The notes below the pieces were generated by a model. It saw only the letters and a program-made list of their open reading frames with translations. It did not search any database and had not been told where the DNA came from. Shown here in pieces: positions 1 to 8,680 of a DNA stretch of 64,000 bases (its first letter is position 1; each line of letters begins with the position of its first letter). Position numbers and translations under genes: made by a program. Source of the DNA: Pedobacter miscanthi (lineage in GTDB: Bacteria > Bacteroidota > Bacteroidia > Sphingobacteriales > Sphingobacteriaceae); NCBI RefSeq assembly GCF_003315595.1, contig NZ_QNQU01000001.1:310001-374000 (forward strand), read 5' to 3'.

Positions 1-313
1 AAACCCCAAAATATTGTCCGGTGTTTTCAATTGCCATTACATCGCGGGTATCTTCTACCACACAGATGGTTTCTTTATCGCGTTTAACCGAAGTACAGAT
101 TTCGCACACGGCATAATCAGAAATGTTATGACAGATGCTGCAATGTTTAATCTGCTGTTTTAACCTGATAAATGTATTGCCAAACTGGTTTACCTCTTCC
201 TGTTCTTTATTTAAAAGATGCAAAACCAAACGTAAAGCCGTTTTCTGCCCTACACCAGGAAGTTTCGAGAATTCGTTTACCGCATCTTCCAGCAGCTTGG
301 ATGAAAAATTCAT
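1..313 (-). CDS. recR: Recombination protein RecR, N-terminal part (gene runs off the left edge)
   Basis: RecR acts with RecO/RecF in loading RecA at single-stranded gaps. Reading the minus strand from ATG at 313 gives 104 residues. They hold the helix-hairpin-helix [13 protein letters not shown] (about 17-29), then a four-cysteine zinc finger (C58-x2-C61 and C70-x2-C73), then the beginning of the Toprim domain ([12 protein letters not shown], about 85-96). The window ends there, so roughly the C-terminal half is missing. The start fits the usual RecR N-terminus and has an A-rich leader. A symporter gene lies divergently beyond a 460-base gap. Confidence 0.95.
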   Translation of the reverse strand, partial: MNFSSKLLEDAVNEFSKLPGVGQKTALRLVLHLLNKEQEEVNQFGNTFIRLKQQIKHCSICHNISDYAVCEICTSVKRDKETICVVEDTRDVMAIENTGQYFGV

Positions 314-773
314 GATACAAAAATAGGTAAAATGGTTCATTGGTTCAATAGTCATTAGTTCATTGGTAACTGCAAAATTGCAAACTGGATATGGTTCATT
401 GGTCAATAGTTTAATGGTTAATAGTCAATAATAACTGAAAATTGGTTTATTGTATATTGATTATTGTGCGATTCGACTGTAAACTTGTAGACTGACGACT
501 TTGGACTAATCTTCGGACTGCGGACTCAAGAATGTTTTCCTACATTTTCCGTCTCCCGACCATTAAGAAATTAAGAACATTAAAACTTTATAGACGGTTG
601 CTACTGATCATTGTATATTGATTACTGGTGATTGATCATTGCATATTGGTGATTGAAAATTGCGTATTGATTATTGGTCATTTTGACTTCGGACTACGGA
701 CTGCGGACTTCCGACTCAAGAATATTGCTTGATTTGATAGTTTTCTTTACATTTATCAGCTTAATACGAAACT
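314..773. repeat. Gene-free spacer made of degenerate short-word repeats
   Basis: The 460 bases between recR and the symporter hold no supported gene. They are dominated by recurring words such as TTCATTGGT, TATTGATTATTG, TTGATCATTG and GATTATTGGTCATT. A longer word, CTTCGGACT..CGGACT..ACTCAAGAAT, occurs twice, near 513-537 and 689-728. The copies are diverged and irregularly spaced, so this is neither a clean microsatellite nor a CRISPR array. Similar wording recurs at 3010-3140, 59803-60060 and 63530-63800. Confidence 0.6.
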
Positions 774-2282
774 ATGTCTCCAACCATTCTATTGTGTTTC
801 CTGATCGGTTACTTTTTATTGCTGATCATTATTTCATTTGTAACCTCAAAAAACTCATCCGATAATTCGACTTTCTTTGTTGCCAACCGGAATTCTAAAT
901 GGTACCTGGTTGCTTTTGGGATGATTGGCACGGCACTTTCGGGAGTTACCTTTATATCCGTTCCGGGAGAAGTTGGCGCACCGAGCGGAAACCAGTTTCA
1001 GTATTTTCAGTTTGTGCTGGGTAATGCTGTTGGTTTTATTATCATCGCAACCGTTTTGCTTCCGCTTTACTACCGGATGAACCTTACGTCGATTTACAGT
1101 TATATTGAAAGACGATTAGGTCATTACAGCTACAAAACCGCAGCCTCCATTTTTTTACTGAGCCGCACATTGGGATCGGCCACCAGATTATACCTGGTAG
1201 TAATTGTTTTACAGCGTTTTATCTTCGATAATTATGGCATTCCGTTCTGGTTAACGGTATTGATCTCTTTGGCGCTGATCTGGTCATACACTTTTAAAGG
1301 CGGTTTAAAAACCATTATCATTACGGATACCTTACAAACGTTTTTCCTGGTTTTATCAGTTTTTCTGACGATTTATTTCATCTGTAACAGTTTAAATTTC
1401 AACATCCCACAGGCATTCGAAACGGTTAAAAACAGCAGTTATTCCAAAATATTTTTTTTGGATGATTTCCTGACCAACAAATTCTATTTCAGTAAACAGT
1501 TTATCGGTGGTATTTTTGTAACCATTGCTATGACGGGTTTAGACCAGGATTTAATGCAAAAAAACCTGAGCATGGGCACCATTAAGGAAGCGCAAAAAAA
1601 CATGTTTACCTTTACTGGTGTATTTGTAATCTTAAATGTTTTCTTTTTAAGTGTAGGTGCTTTATTATACATTTTTGCTGCAAAAAACGGTATCGATATT
1701 CCTTTGGATCACATTACCGGAAAACCGAGAACAGATTTATTGTTCCCCGAAATTGCTTTAAACAACCTTGGTGCGGTTCCGGCGATTATTTTTATGCTGG
1801 GCTTAACCGCAGCCACTTTTGCAACAACTGATTCGGCTTTAACGGCTTTAACTACCTCCTTCTGTGTCGATTTTTTAGGTATGGATAAAGCGTCGAATGT
1901 AAATGCAAAAGATGCGGTTAAAAAACGTCATACTGTACACGTAGCCTTTTCCATTCTGATGTTTTTAGTGATTATCGTCATTAATGCGCTGAACAGTTCG
2001 TCGGTAGTGAGTTTAATTTTTACCATTGCTTCTTACACCTACGGACCGCTTTTAGGGTTATACAGTTTTGGATTATTTGTCAAAAAACGCGGACTTCACG
2101 ATAAATTAGTGCCGATAGTTTGCTTATTATCACCTTTTTTATGTTACTTGCTTGCAACGAACTCGACCACTTTATTGGGCGGTTACGTTTTTAGTGTTGA
2201 ACTGATTTTAATCAACGGTTTAATCACATTTATCGGCTTATTGTTCATCAGCAAAAAAACTGATGCACAAACCAAATTTTAA
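774..2282 (+). CDS. Sodium:solute symporter (SSS/SLC5 family)
   Basis: The 502-residue polytopic inner-membrane protein is almost entirely hydrophobic segments, about 13 by eye, which is normal for this family. The conserved GTALSGVTFISVPGEVG stretch in the second helix (about 51-67), a GLDQDLMQKNLS loop (about 258-269) and the ATTDSALTAL segment identify the SSS fold that couples Na+ entry to substrate uptake. The substrate cannot be told from the sequence. The ATG at 774 starts the first helix directly. The LOG-family gene follows after 17 bases and is probably co-transcribed. Confidence 0.88.
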   Translation: MSPTILLCFLIGYFLLLIIISFVTSKNSSDNSTFFVANRNSKWYLVAFGMIGTALSGVTFISVPGEVGAPSGNQFQYFQFVLGNAVGFIIIATVLLPLYYRMNLTSIYSYIERRLGHYSYKTAASIFLLSRTLGSATRLYLVVIVLQRFIFDNYGIPFWLTVLISLALIWSYTFKGGLKTIIITDTLQTFFLVLSVFLTIYFICNSLNFNIPQAFETVKNSSYSKIFFLDDFLTNKFYFSKQFIGGIFVTIAMTGLDQDLMQKNLSMGTIKEAQKNMFTFTGVFVILNVFFLSVGALLYIFAAKNGIDIPLDHITGKPRTDLLFPEIALNNLGAVPAIIFMLGLTAATFATTDSALTALTTSFCVDFLGMDKASNVNAKDAVKKRHTVHVAFSILMFLVIIVINALNSSSVVSLIFTIASYTYGPLLGLYSFGLFVKKRGLHDKLVPIVCLLSPFLCYLLATNSTTLLGGYVFSVELILINGLITFIGLLFISKKTDAQTKF

Positions 2283-2299
2283 TATTAGAATAACAGTAT

Positions 2300-3007
2300 A
2301 TGACGAGTGAAGAAAAAATTAGAAGTGCTTTCGAAAACAAAGACTGGCAGGAAATTAAAGTAACCGATTCCTGGCAAATTTTTAAAATCATGGCCGAATT
2401 TGTTGACGGCTTTGAAAAACTGGCTAAAATTGGCCCATGTGTTACCATTTACGGATCGGCCCGTACACCCCAAACACACAGATATTATCAACTGGCAGAA
2501 CAATGCGGTAAACTATTAACCGATCGCGGTTATGGTGTAATTACGGGTGGTGGCCCGGGTATTATGGAAGCTGGTAACAAAGGCGCACATACCAATGGCG
2601 GTAAATCGGTAGGTTTAAATATCGAGTTGCCTTTTGAGCAGTTCCACAATAAATATATCGATCATAATAAATTACTGGAATTTGATTATTTTTTTGTGCG
2701 CAAAGTAATGTTCATGAAATACAGTCAGGGTTTTGTGGTTTTACCAGGTGGTTTTGGTACCATGGACGAACTTTTTGAAGCTTTAACCTTAATCCAGACC
2801 GGTAAAATTGCACGTTTCCCGATTGTATTGGTTGGTGTTGATTATTGGGGCGGATTAATCGACTGGATAAAAGGAACGATGCTGCAAAAAGAGCATAATA
2901 TCCATGAAGAAGACTTAAATCTTTTCAGATTGGTAGATACGGCCGAAGAAGCCGCAGAACATATTTTCCGTTTTTATGATAAGTATGTACTTAAACCGAA
3001 TTTCTAG
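2300..3007 (+). CDS. LOG-family (TIGR00730) Rossmann-fold protein
   Basis: The 235-residue cytosolic protein has the two diagnostic motifs of the lysine-decarboxylase-like/LOG family: GGGPGIMEAGNKGA at 83-96 and PGGFGTMDE at 149-157. Characterised members are cytokinin riboside 5'-monophosphate phosphoribohydrolases, which cleave nucleoside monophosphates to base and ribose 5-phosphate. That activity is inferred here, and some homologues act on other nucleotides. About 40 extra N-terminal residues precede the core, as in the longer members. It lies 17 bases after the symporter and is followed by a strong hairpin terminator. Confidence 0.9.
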   Translation: MTSEEKIRSAFENKDWQEIKVTDSWQIFKIMAEFVDGFEKLAKIGPCVTIYGSARTPQTHRYYQLAEQCGKLLTDRGYGVITGGGPGIMEAGNKGAHTNGGKSVGLNIELPFEQFHNKYIDHNKLLEFDYFFVRKVMFMKYSQGFVVLPGGFGTMDELFEALTLIQTGKIARFPIVLVGVDYWGGLIDWIKGTMLQKEHNIHEEDLNLFRLVDTAEEAAEHIFRFYDKYVLKPNF

Positions 3008-3143
3008 GTTGGTTAAATAGTTCATTTGCCATTCGTTTATTAGTATGGTTAATTGTTTATCCTTCCACTACGTTCAGGATTGACAAAAATGGTTAGCTGA
3101 AAATTGTAAACTGTAAATTGGTAATTAATTATTGGTCATTCAC

Positions 3144-3178
3144 AAAAAAAGTGCTTATCGAGAATAAGCACTTTTTTT
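3144..3178 (+). terminator. Intrinsic terminator after the symporter/LOG unit
   Basis: A perfect 15-bp inverted repeat with a 5-base loop (stem core AGTGCTTAT / ATAAGCACT) is bracketed by seven A and seven T. It should end transcription of 774-3007. Because it has A and T tracts on both sides it could act on either strand. Confidence 0.88.
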
Positions 3179-3226
3179 ATTGTAACATCTGAAAGAAAGT
3201 GTTATCTAAAATAAAACGCAATTAAT

Positions 3227-3727
3227 ATGTCGAGATTTATCAACTGGAAAAATGATTGGTTCAGCGGAAATTTTCAGCTCTTTGTGGATGGCGCCCAGCG
3301 GGGAATGATCCGTTTCAGTACGTGGAGAAGCGATGCGGAAAGCATGTTTGAAGATAAAAACTACCAGTTTGTAAATGAAGGTTTCTGGCAATCCAGAACA
3401 AAGGTAATCGACAGAAAAACAAATGAGGTGGTTGCAATCATCACATATGATAGCTGGAAATCGAAAGCAGTAATCAGTTTAAATACCGGCGAACAGTATG
3501 AATGGAAATCGACTGGGATCTGGAAAACACAGTTTACGGTAAGCAATTATAAAGATGCGCACATCATGTACAGCGCTAACAGCAATTCCGGTGCAATATC
3601 GTCTGATACAGACAATGAATTGTTAATTGTTGCAGGCTTGTTTATTAAGCAGATTTACAACAAACGCGTTGCAGTACTTATTGCTTGCTTAATACCAGTT
3701 ATAACGGCTTCGGTTAACCGTCATTAA
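3227..3727 (+). CDS. Hypothetical protein, first of two tandem paralogues, possible tubby/LURP-like fold
   Basis: The 166-residue protein has no family I can name with certainty. It is strand-rich, with alternating aromatic and charged residues (NWKNDWFSGNFQLF; EVVAIITYDSW; GEQYEWKS). It ends in one hydrophobic helix (about 146-162), suggesting a C-terminal membrane anchor. The next gene is a clear paralogue: both share the order NW(K/R)..-F-S.N(F/Y)Q, then K(V/I)ID..., VITYD, KA.I....GE.(Y/F)(E/D)W, and (D/N)(D/N)(E/D)LLI..GLF(I/V). The curved-sheet pattern resembles tubby C-terminal/LURP-one-like domains, which is only an inference. Confidence 0.72.
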   Translation: MSRFINWKNDWFSGNFQLFVDGAQRGMIRFSTWRSDAESMFEDKNYQFVNEGFWQSRTKVIDRKTNEVVAIITYDSWKSKAVISLNTGEQYEWKSTGIWKTQFTVSNYKDAHIMYSANSNSGAISSDTDNELLIVAGLFIKQIYNKRVAVLIACLIPVITASVNRH

Positions 3728-3753
3728 GATTAATTATAAAATCCTTTTGTGAG

Positions 3754-4248
3754 ATGGAACAGGTATTAAATTGGAGAAAAGGTTTATTTGACAGCAATTA
3801 TCAGGTCATAAATAACGGGTACTTAAAATTTTCGATGAATTTTGGTTCATGGAAAAATTCTGCCATTGCCACTACACAGGCAGGGATCTACCTGCTAAAA
3901 AGTGAAGGTTTTTCGAAACCGGAAACTAAAATTATCGACAATAAGAATACGGTTTTAGCGGTTATTACTTACGATTGGCTGGGCTTTAAAGCCAAAATTG
4001 CATTTACATCGGGCGAAACTTTCGATTGGAGCTACCAAAACAGCTGGTTAAGCCGCTGGTCGTTAAATAACCATAAAGACAAACAGATTCTTTTTAATGC
4101 GTCGGCCGGAAATGGCTTAATCCATACCAATGTGGATGATGACTTATTGATTTTATCGGGCCTGTTTGTGCGTGAATATTATTCAAGATTGATTTTTGGC
4201 GCGATTATTTTTATTTGCTGCTTGCTAAGTTTTAAGGGGATATTTTAA
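3754..4248 (+). CDS. Hypothetical protein, second of two tandem paralogues
   Basis: The 164-residue protein aligns over its whole length with the preceding 166-residue protein, so the pair arose by tandem duplication followed by heavy divergence. It keeps the NWRKGLFDSNYQV opening, KIIDNKNTVLAVITYDW near the middle, GETFDW, and the DDDLLILSGLF block before a C-terminal hydrophobic helix (about 145-163). The spacing from the first copy is 26 bases, consistent with one transcript. No catalytic motif is visible. A membrane-anchored beta-rich cytoplasmic domain is the most that can be inferred. Confidence 0.72.
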   Translation: MEQVLNWRKGLFDSNYQVINNGYLKFSMNFGSWKNSAIATTQAGIYLLKSEGFSKPETKIIDNKNTVLAVITYDWLGFKAKIAFTSGETFDWSYQNSWLSRWSLNNHKDKQILFNASAGNGLIHTNVDDDLLILSGLFVREYYSRLIFGAIIFICCLLSFKGIF

Positions 4249-4313
4249 TTTATAAACGAACCGTCACCTCGACTGAAGCGCAGCGAAATGGAGAGATTTA
4301 CCCCAACCCCACT

Positions 4314-4384
4314 CTAGTCTTAGCGTCTCGCTAAGACCTGTAAAATAAACTTATTTGTATATCGTAGCGAGACGCTACGACTAG
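4314..4384. repeat. 71-base element with 24-base terminal inverted repeats, copy 1
   Basis: Both ends are near-complementary 24-mers starting CTAGTC(T/G)TAGCG. They enclose a 23-base centre with AAAATAAACTTATTTG, itself partly palindromic. A second copy lies at 4418-4488, in the same orientation and preceded by the same CCCCA-rich lead-in. It has the look of a small non-autonomous palindromic element and no coding capacity. Confidence 0.8.
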
Positions 4385-4417
4385 AAGATGACGACCGGAT
4401 TACCCCAAAACCCCACT

Positions 4418-4488
4418 CTAGTCTTAGCGTTTCGCTAAGACCTGTAAAATAAACTTATTTGTATGTCGTAGCGAGATGCTACGACTAG
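4418..4488. repeat. 71-base element with terminal inverted repeats, copy 2
   Basis: This is a direct repeat of 4314-4384 with three visible substitutions. All three fall in the arms, and pairing is kept or improved as G-T wobble or restored G-C. The rest of the 4249-4544 gap holds half of a dispersed palindrome (4262-4299, CGTCACCTCGACTGAAGCG...) and no gene. Confidence 0.8.
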
Positions 4489-4544
4489 AAGGGGCTTTTG
4501 GTACAGCGGTTATTATGATAGATAGTGATCATTCAGAAAAATAT

Positions 4545-5135
4545 TTAAAGTCCGCTTACGCCACCGCTTACTACGAGTTTCATGGCATCGGCTGCTGTCA
4601 TGTTTAAATCAGCAACTTTATTTTTTTTTACAATACAAAGCTGACCCGCAAAGGAATACGAAAGTGGAAAATATACGGCCACTTCATCCGGCAGATCGAG
4701 TTTATGCAGATCACTCTGGGTTAAAAAGCCGATTTTCTTTAAGCCCCCCTCCACTTCTACCAGCACCGGGTGGTTAAATTTCTTTTCGTCGCCTACAAAA
4801 GCTTCTGTTAAATCCTTTATTGATGAATAGATGAAGTTCAGTAAAGGCAGCCTTTGCATCATGCGCTGAAACCAATTATACATGGGTTCGGTTACGAAAT
4901 TGGTTACAAAGATGCCTGCAGTTAAAATAAGGGCTAAAACCGTCAGTAAACCTAAACCCGGAATGTTACGGCTTTCACCTGTGCGTGGGTTTACGCCTAA
5001 AATATTGTTCACATTTAACCAGCTATCAACCGTTGTAACTGCCCAAACCACAATAAAAATACTCACGGCAATGGGTACAACAATTAATAAACCTTTAATC
5101 AAATAGTTTAAAACAGCTTTCCCGACTTTATTCAT
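4545..5135 (-). CDS. DUF502 family membrane protein
   Basis: The 196-residue protein has two transmembrane helices, about 12-32 and 58-80, and a soluble beta-rich C-terminal half. The pattern GLLIVVPIAVSIFIVVW, a short loop with PGLGLL, a second helix, then PLLNFIYSSIKDL and a late A.YFPLSYSFAG..C.V segment is that of the DUF502 family, found widely in bacteria as an inner-membrane protein of unknown role. The length is typical. The ATG at 5135 is followed at once by the first helix. It stands alone, between the repeats and the murF-alr gene on the same strand. Confidence 0.85.
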   Translation of the reverse strand: MNKVGKAVLNYLIKGLLIVVPIAVSIFIVVWAVTTVDSWLNVNNILGVNPRTGESRNIPGLGLLTVLALILTAGIFVTNFVTEPMYNWFQRMMQRLPLLNFIYSSIKDLTEAFVGDEKKFNHPVLVEVEGGLKKIGFLTQSDLHKLDLPDEVAVYFPLSYSFAGQLCIVKKNKVADLNMTAADAMKLVVSGGVSGL

Positions 5136-5285
5136 GGTGCAAAATTAGGAAAAATATGGTTAAATGGTTAGGATTGTTATATTGCTTGCTTGCTTGGCTA
5201 TTAATTGATGATTTCTCATACTTTTCAACTGTATTTTTGCCCGTTTTACCAACAATGAAGCAATAAAACAATTTAACAATCTTTC

Positions 5286-7745
5286 TTATTCATAAAAATA
5301 AACTCTTTTAACCCTTTGCGAGATATTGGTTAGGATTTCATAAGGAATGGTATTAATATCTTTTGCAAGCTGCATAATAGTATGTTCCTGATTAAAAACA
5401 ATGGCCTCATCGCCAGGTTTTACGTCGATACCCGAAACATCCAGCATGGTCATATCCATGCAAATGGAGCCTATTACGGGCACGAGATGGCCATTAACCA
5501 GCATTTTACCCACACCATTACCAAAATACCGCGTGTAGCCGTCAGCATAACCAATTTTTACGGTCGCTATTTTTCCACCGTTCTGCATCATGCCTTTTCT
5601 GCTGTAACCTACCGTTTCGCCGGGTTCTAAAGTTTTCACCTGGGTAACGGTTGTTTTAAGTACCATAACCGTTTGCAGGCCACGATTATTAGCCAAAGCC
5701 GAATCAAAACCATATAAACCAATACCTAAACGCACCATATCAAATTGAGCTTCGGGCCAGCGCGAAATACCAGAAGTATTGGAAATATGAAGCAATGGCT
5801 TGTAGCCTAAAATAGCTACCAGCTGATCGGCTATGATTTTAAATTTATCGATCTGTTGCTGTGTAAATCCATCGTGCTCCGCGGCATCGCTGGCCACTAA
5901 ATGAGAAAAGATACTCTGCACTTTTACCCTTGCCGAATCTTTTAGCAGGATAGATAAGCTATCAATTTCCGGTCGGTCGAAACCCAAACGGTGCATCCCG
6001 CTATCGATCTTAACGTGGATTGGATAATCGAAATCATAATCGGATAATGCATTTAAAAAACTGTTCAGGATTTCTAAGCTGTAAATTTCGGGCTCCAGCC
6101 GGTGTTTAATAATGGCTTCAAAAGCAGATTCTTCAGGACTCATCACCATAATCGGGAGTGTAATTCCGGCCTTGCGCAATGCAATACCTTCGTCGGCATA
6201 GGCTACCGCCAGGTAATCTACCTTATGGAACTGCAGTAAATTGGCAATTTCGAAACTGCCGCTCCCGTACGAAAAAGCCTTCACCATGGCCATAATTTTG
6301 ACGCCCGGTTTGACTTTAGAACGATAAAACTGCAGGTTTCCAACCATGGCATTGAGGTCGATTTCTAAAACCGTATCGTGTATTTTCTGTGTGAGCAGTT
6401 TACTGATCCGTCCGAATTCGAAACGCCTCGCCCCTTTTACCAATATGGTTTCATGATTAAACTGCAAACCGGGAAAAGCTTCCACAAAAGCATTGGTATC
6501 GTCGAAAAATTGTGTTTCAAATTTAAAAAGATCAGCGTAGCGTGAAATGTGCGTTCCGATACCAATCAGGCGGCTTACTTTTTTTTGAGCAAGCAGTTCC
6601 GCTATTTCGGTATACAGATCCAGGTCATCTCTACCGGTTTCGAATAATTCGGAAAGAATTACCGTCTTTTTGGGGTGCTGGTTCTGTTGGTTTAAAAAAT
6701 CGAGCGCAATGGCCAGAGAAGAGATATCGGCACTATAAGAATCGTCGATAATGGAGCACTGGTTGATGCCATTTTTCAATTCCAGGCGCATGCTTACATG
6801 GCTTAACTTCTCTAAACGCAAATCTGCCTGCTCAGGTGTATAACCCAGGGCCAATAAAGTTGCCCAGCAGATCATTCCATTTTCTATCGAGGCTTTATCT
6901 TTAAAAGGCAACATACACTCTATTTCTGTGTTCTGATAAATCGCCCTTAAATAGCAATTGCCTTCTATAGGCTCAACAGTGGTGATCTGCAGGTCGGCTA
7001 CCTGTTTACTGCTCCAGCTAAACTTTTGCTTTCCCGGTAAATCTTTTGTACTTACCTCCGTCACATATTCGGGTGAGTAAATGAATAAATCTGAAGCTGC
7101 AAAAAGTTTCAGTTTTTCGGTGAGCTTTTCCTTTTTAGAACTGAAACCTTCGGCATGCGCTTCGCCGATATTGGTTAAAATTCCGATTTCAGGCCGGATA
7201 ATTTCGGCCAGGTGCTGCATTTCGTTCACTGCAGAAATACCGGCTTCAAAAATCCCCAATGTATCATCTGCTTCAATCTGCCAGACAGAAAGCGGCACGC
7301 CAATCTGCGAATTATAACTTTTCGGACTTTTTACAATACTAAAATCTGCAGCCAAAAGCTGATAAAGCCATTCTTTTACAATGGTTTTGCCATTACTTCC
7401 GGTAATACCTATGGTTTTTAGATCAAATTGCTTCCGGTGGTAAATGGCAAGTTGTTGCAAGGCAGCTAAAGCATCATCAACGAGTAAAAAATTACAATCA
7501 GGATATTGATTAACGTATTTAGCATCTGTAATTACAAAATTCCGGATATCTTTTGCATAAGCATCTTTAATAAATTCATGTCCATCGCGGTGCGATGACA
7601 GGGCAAAAAAGACCGAATGCTCCGGCACTAAAACCGAACGACTATCAATCACCAAATAGTGAATAATCACCTCTCCATCAACCCATTTGGTATCGGCATT
7701 TAAAATTTCGGCTATTTTGGCTAGGGTATAAATCGGGTTTTGCAT
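5286..7745 (-). CDS. murF-alr: Bifunctional MurF ligase / alanine racemase
   Basis: The 819-residue cytosolic fusion serves peptidoglycan precursor synthesis. Residues 1-455 are UDP-MurNAc-tripeptide:D-Ala-D-Ala ligase, with the Mur ATP loop GITGSNGKT at 113-121 and a DDSYSAD motif near 334-340. Residues 458-819 are a PLP-dependent alanine racemase beginning VLEIDLNAM, with the Schiff-base lysine K489 in MVKAFSYGSG and the catalytic-tyrosine region ETVGYSRKG. The racemase makes the D-Ala that D-Ala-D-Ala ligase dimerises before the MurF half adds it. Fused MurF-Alr is known in Bacteroidetes. The racemase lysine motif is KAFSYG instead of the usual KA(N/D)AYG. It is transcribed divergently from recX, 61 bases away. 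Confidence 0.95.
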   Translation of the reverse strand: MQNPIYTLAKIAEILNADTKWVDGEVIIHYLVIDSRSVLVPEHSVFFALSSHRDGHEFIKDAYAKDIRNFVITDAKYVNQYPDCNFLLVDDALAALQQLAIYHRKQFDLKTIGITGSNGKTIVKEWLYQLLAADFSIVKSPKSYNSQIGVPLSVWQIEADDTLGIFEAGISAVNEMQHLAEIIRPEIGILTNIGEAHAEGFSSKKEKLTEKLKLFAASDLFIYSPEYVTEVSTKDLPGKQKFSWSSKQVADLQITTVEPIEGNCYLRAIYQNTEIECMLPFKDKASIENGMICWATLLALGYTPEQADLRLEKLSHVSMRLELKNGINQCSIIDDSYSADISSLAIALDFLNQQNQHPKKTVILSELFETGRDDLDLYTEIAELLAQKKVSRLIGIGTHISRYADLFKFETQFFDDTNAFVEAFPGLQFNHETILVKGARRFEFGRISKLLTQKIHDTVLEIDLNAMVGNLQFYRSKVKPGVKIMAMVKAFSYGSGSFEIANLLQFHKVDYLAVAYADEGIALRKAGITLPIMVMSPEESAFEAIIKHRLEPEIYSLEILNSFLNALSDYDFDYPIHVKIDSGMHRLGFDRPEIDSLSILLKDSARVKVQSIFSHLVASDAAEHDGFTQQQIDKFKIIADQLVAILGYKPLLHISNTSGISRWPEAQFDMVRLGIGLYGFDSALANNRGLQTVMVLKTTVTQVKTLEPGETVGYSRKGMMQNGGKIATVKIGYADGYTRYFGNGVGKMLVNGHLVPVIGSICMDMTMLDVSGIDVKPGDEAIVFNQEHTIMQLAKDINTIPYEILTNISQRVKRVYFYE

Positions 7746-7806
7746 GCTATTATATTCAGAAAAATACGGTAATCGCTTTTATTTTTACGAATTTCAGTAA
7801 TTAATT

Positions 7807-8295
7807 ATGAAAAGCGGTAAACAAGAGACAGTAATATTAGATAAAAAACAAGCTTTGGCCAAAGCGGAAAGTTTTTGCGTTTATCAGGAGCGTTCGCAAA
7901 AGGAAGTTCGCTACAAACTGGTAGAATGGGGCATGCGTGGGGATGAGCTGGAAGAAATTATCACCGACCTGATCATTAACAATTTTTTGAATGAAGAACG
8001 CTTTGCTAAAAGCTATGCGTCGGGCAAGTTTAACATTAAACATTGGGGCAGGGTTAAAATTAAACAGGGTTTAAAATTGAAAGGCGTACCCGATAAAATT
8101 TTGCAAAAGGCAATTTATAGCATCGACGAGGATGATTATTTGCAAACGATAGAAAAACTGGCGGTTAAAAAAGCAGAAAGTTTAGGCGAAAATGATTCGT
8201 TTAAAAGAAAAAATAAGCTGATGAGCTACCTTCAGGCAAAAGGTTTCGAAACTGATTTAATTTTACTTGCCCTGAAAGCCAGCAATTTAAATTAA
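7807..8295 (+). CDS. recX: Regulatory protein RecX
   Basis: The 162-residue, lysine-rich helical protein has the typical RecX length and tandem three-helix repeats: ALAKAESFCVYQERSQKEVRYKL, then ...FLNEERFAKSYASGKFN...WGRVKIKQGLKLKGV, then a final YLQAKGFETDLI. RecX binds the RecA filament and inhibits recombinase activity. recA itself is not in this window. The first ATG after the divergent gap at 7807 gives about 25 residues before the first repeat. The tRNA promoter begins 26 bases after its stop. Confidence 0.9.
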   Translation: MKSGKQETVILDKKQALAKAESFCVYQERSQKEVRYKLVEWGMRGDELEEIITDLIINNFLNEERFAKSYASGKFNIKHWGRVKIKQGLKLKGVPDKILQKAIYSIDEDDYLQTIEKLAVKKAESLGENDSFKRKNKLMSYLQAKGFETDLILLALKASNLN

Positions 8296-8321
8296 ATATT
8301 AAATTTTTAACAAGAAATTCC

Positions 8322-8351
8322 TTGACAGATATAGAAATCTGCCTATATTTG
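8322..8351 (+). promoter_or_regulatory. Promoter of the first tRNA-Gly/tRNA-Leu unit
   Basis: A Bacteroidetes-type promoter: TTG (8322-8324), 19-base spacer, TATATTTG (8344-8351). The second tRNA unit has the same elements with an identical 19-base spacing, which supports the reading. The tRNA starts 38 bases after the -7 element, leaving room for a 5' leader removed by RNase P. Confidence 0.8.
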
Positions 8352-8389
8352 CATCACCAAAACGAAACAACAACATCAGTTTTGTAAAT

Positions 8390-8465
<76 letters not shown>

Positions 8466-8498
8466 AATAAATGCCTTCCTACAGAAGGCATTTATTTT
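8466..8498 (+). terminator. Hairpin after tRNA-Gly copy 1
   Basis: A 13-14 bp stem (AATAAATGCCTTC / GAAGGCATTTATT) with a 5-base loop is followed by TTTATTTT. It could be a terminator or a processing hairpin between the two tRNAs. The counterpart at 14079-14105 keeps the TGCCTTC/GAAGGCA core but has a shorter stem. Confidence 0.6.
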
Positions 8499-8536
8499 AA
8501 AGTTAACCAAGCTGGTGGAGACCGGCAGCGGCTAAT

Positions 8537-8620
8537 GCTCGGGTGGTGGAACTGGTAGACACGCAGGACTTAAAATCCTGTGCTTTCAAAGGCGTGCGGG
8601 TTCGATTCCCGCCCCGAGTA
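8537..8620 (+). tRNA. tRNA-Leu (anticodon UAA), copy 1
   Basis: An 84-base class II tRNA: acceptor GCTCGGG/CCCGAGT with discriminator A, anticodon loop CTTAAAA on the CAGGA/TCCTG stem, a long variable arm, and T loop TTCGATT. CCA is not encoded, unlike in the tRNA-Gly. The second copy at 14148-14231 is identical. Confidence 0.95.
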
Positions 8621-8637
8621 CATCAAAAAAATCGAAC

Positions 8638-8667
8638 TAAAACCTTTCAGAAATGAAAGGTTTTTTT
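8638..8667 (+). terminator. Terminator of the first tRNA unit
   Basis: The stem AAACCTTTCA / TGAAAGGTTT with a GAAA tetraloop is followed by a run of T. The stop of the convergent peptidase gene at 8681 lies just beyond, so it separates the two units. Confidence 0.85.
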
Positions 8668-8680
8668 GTTTGTGGTCCTC

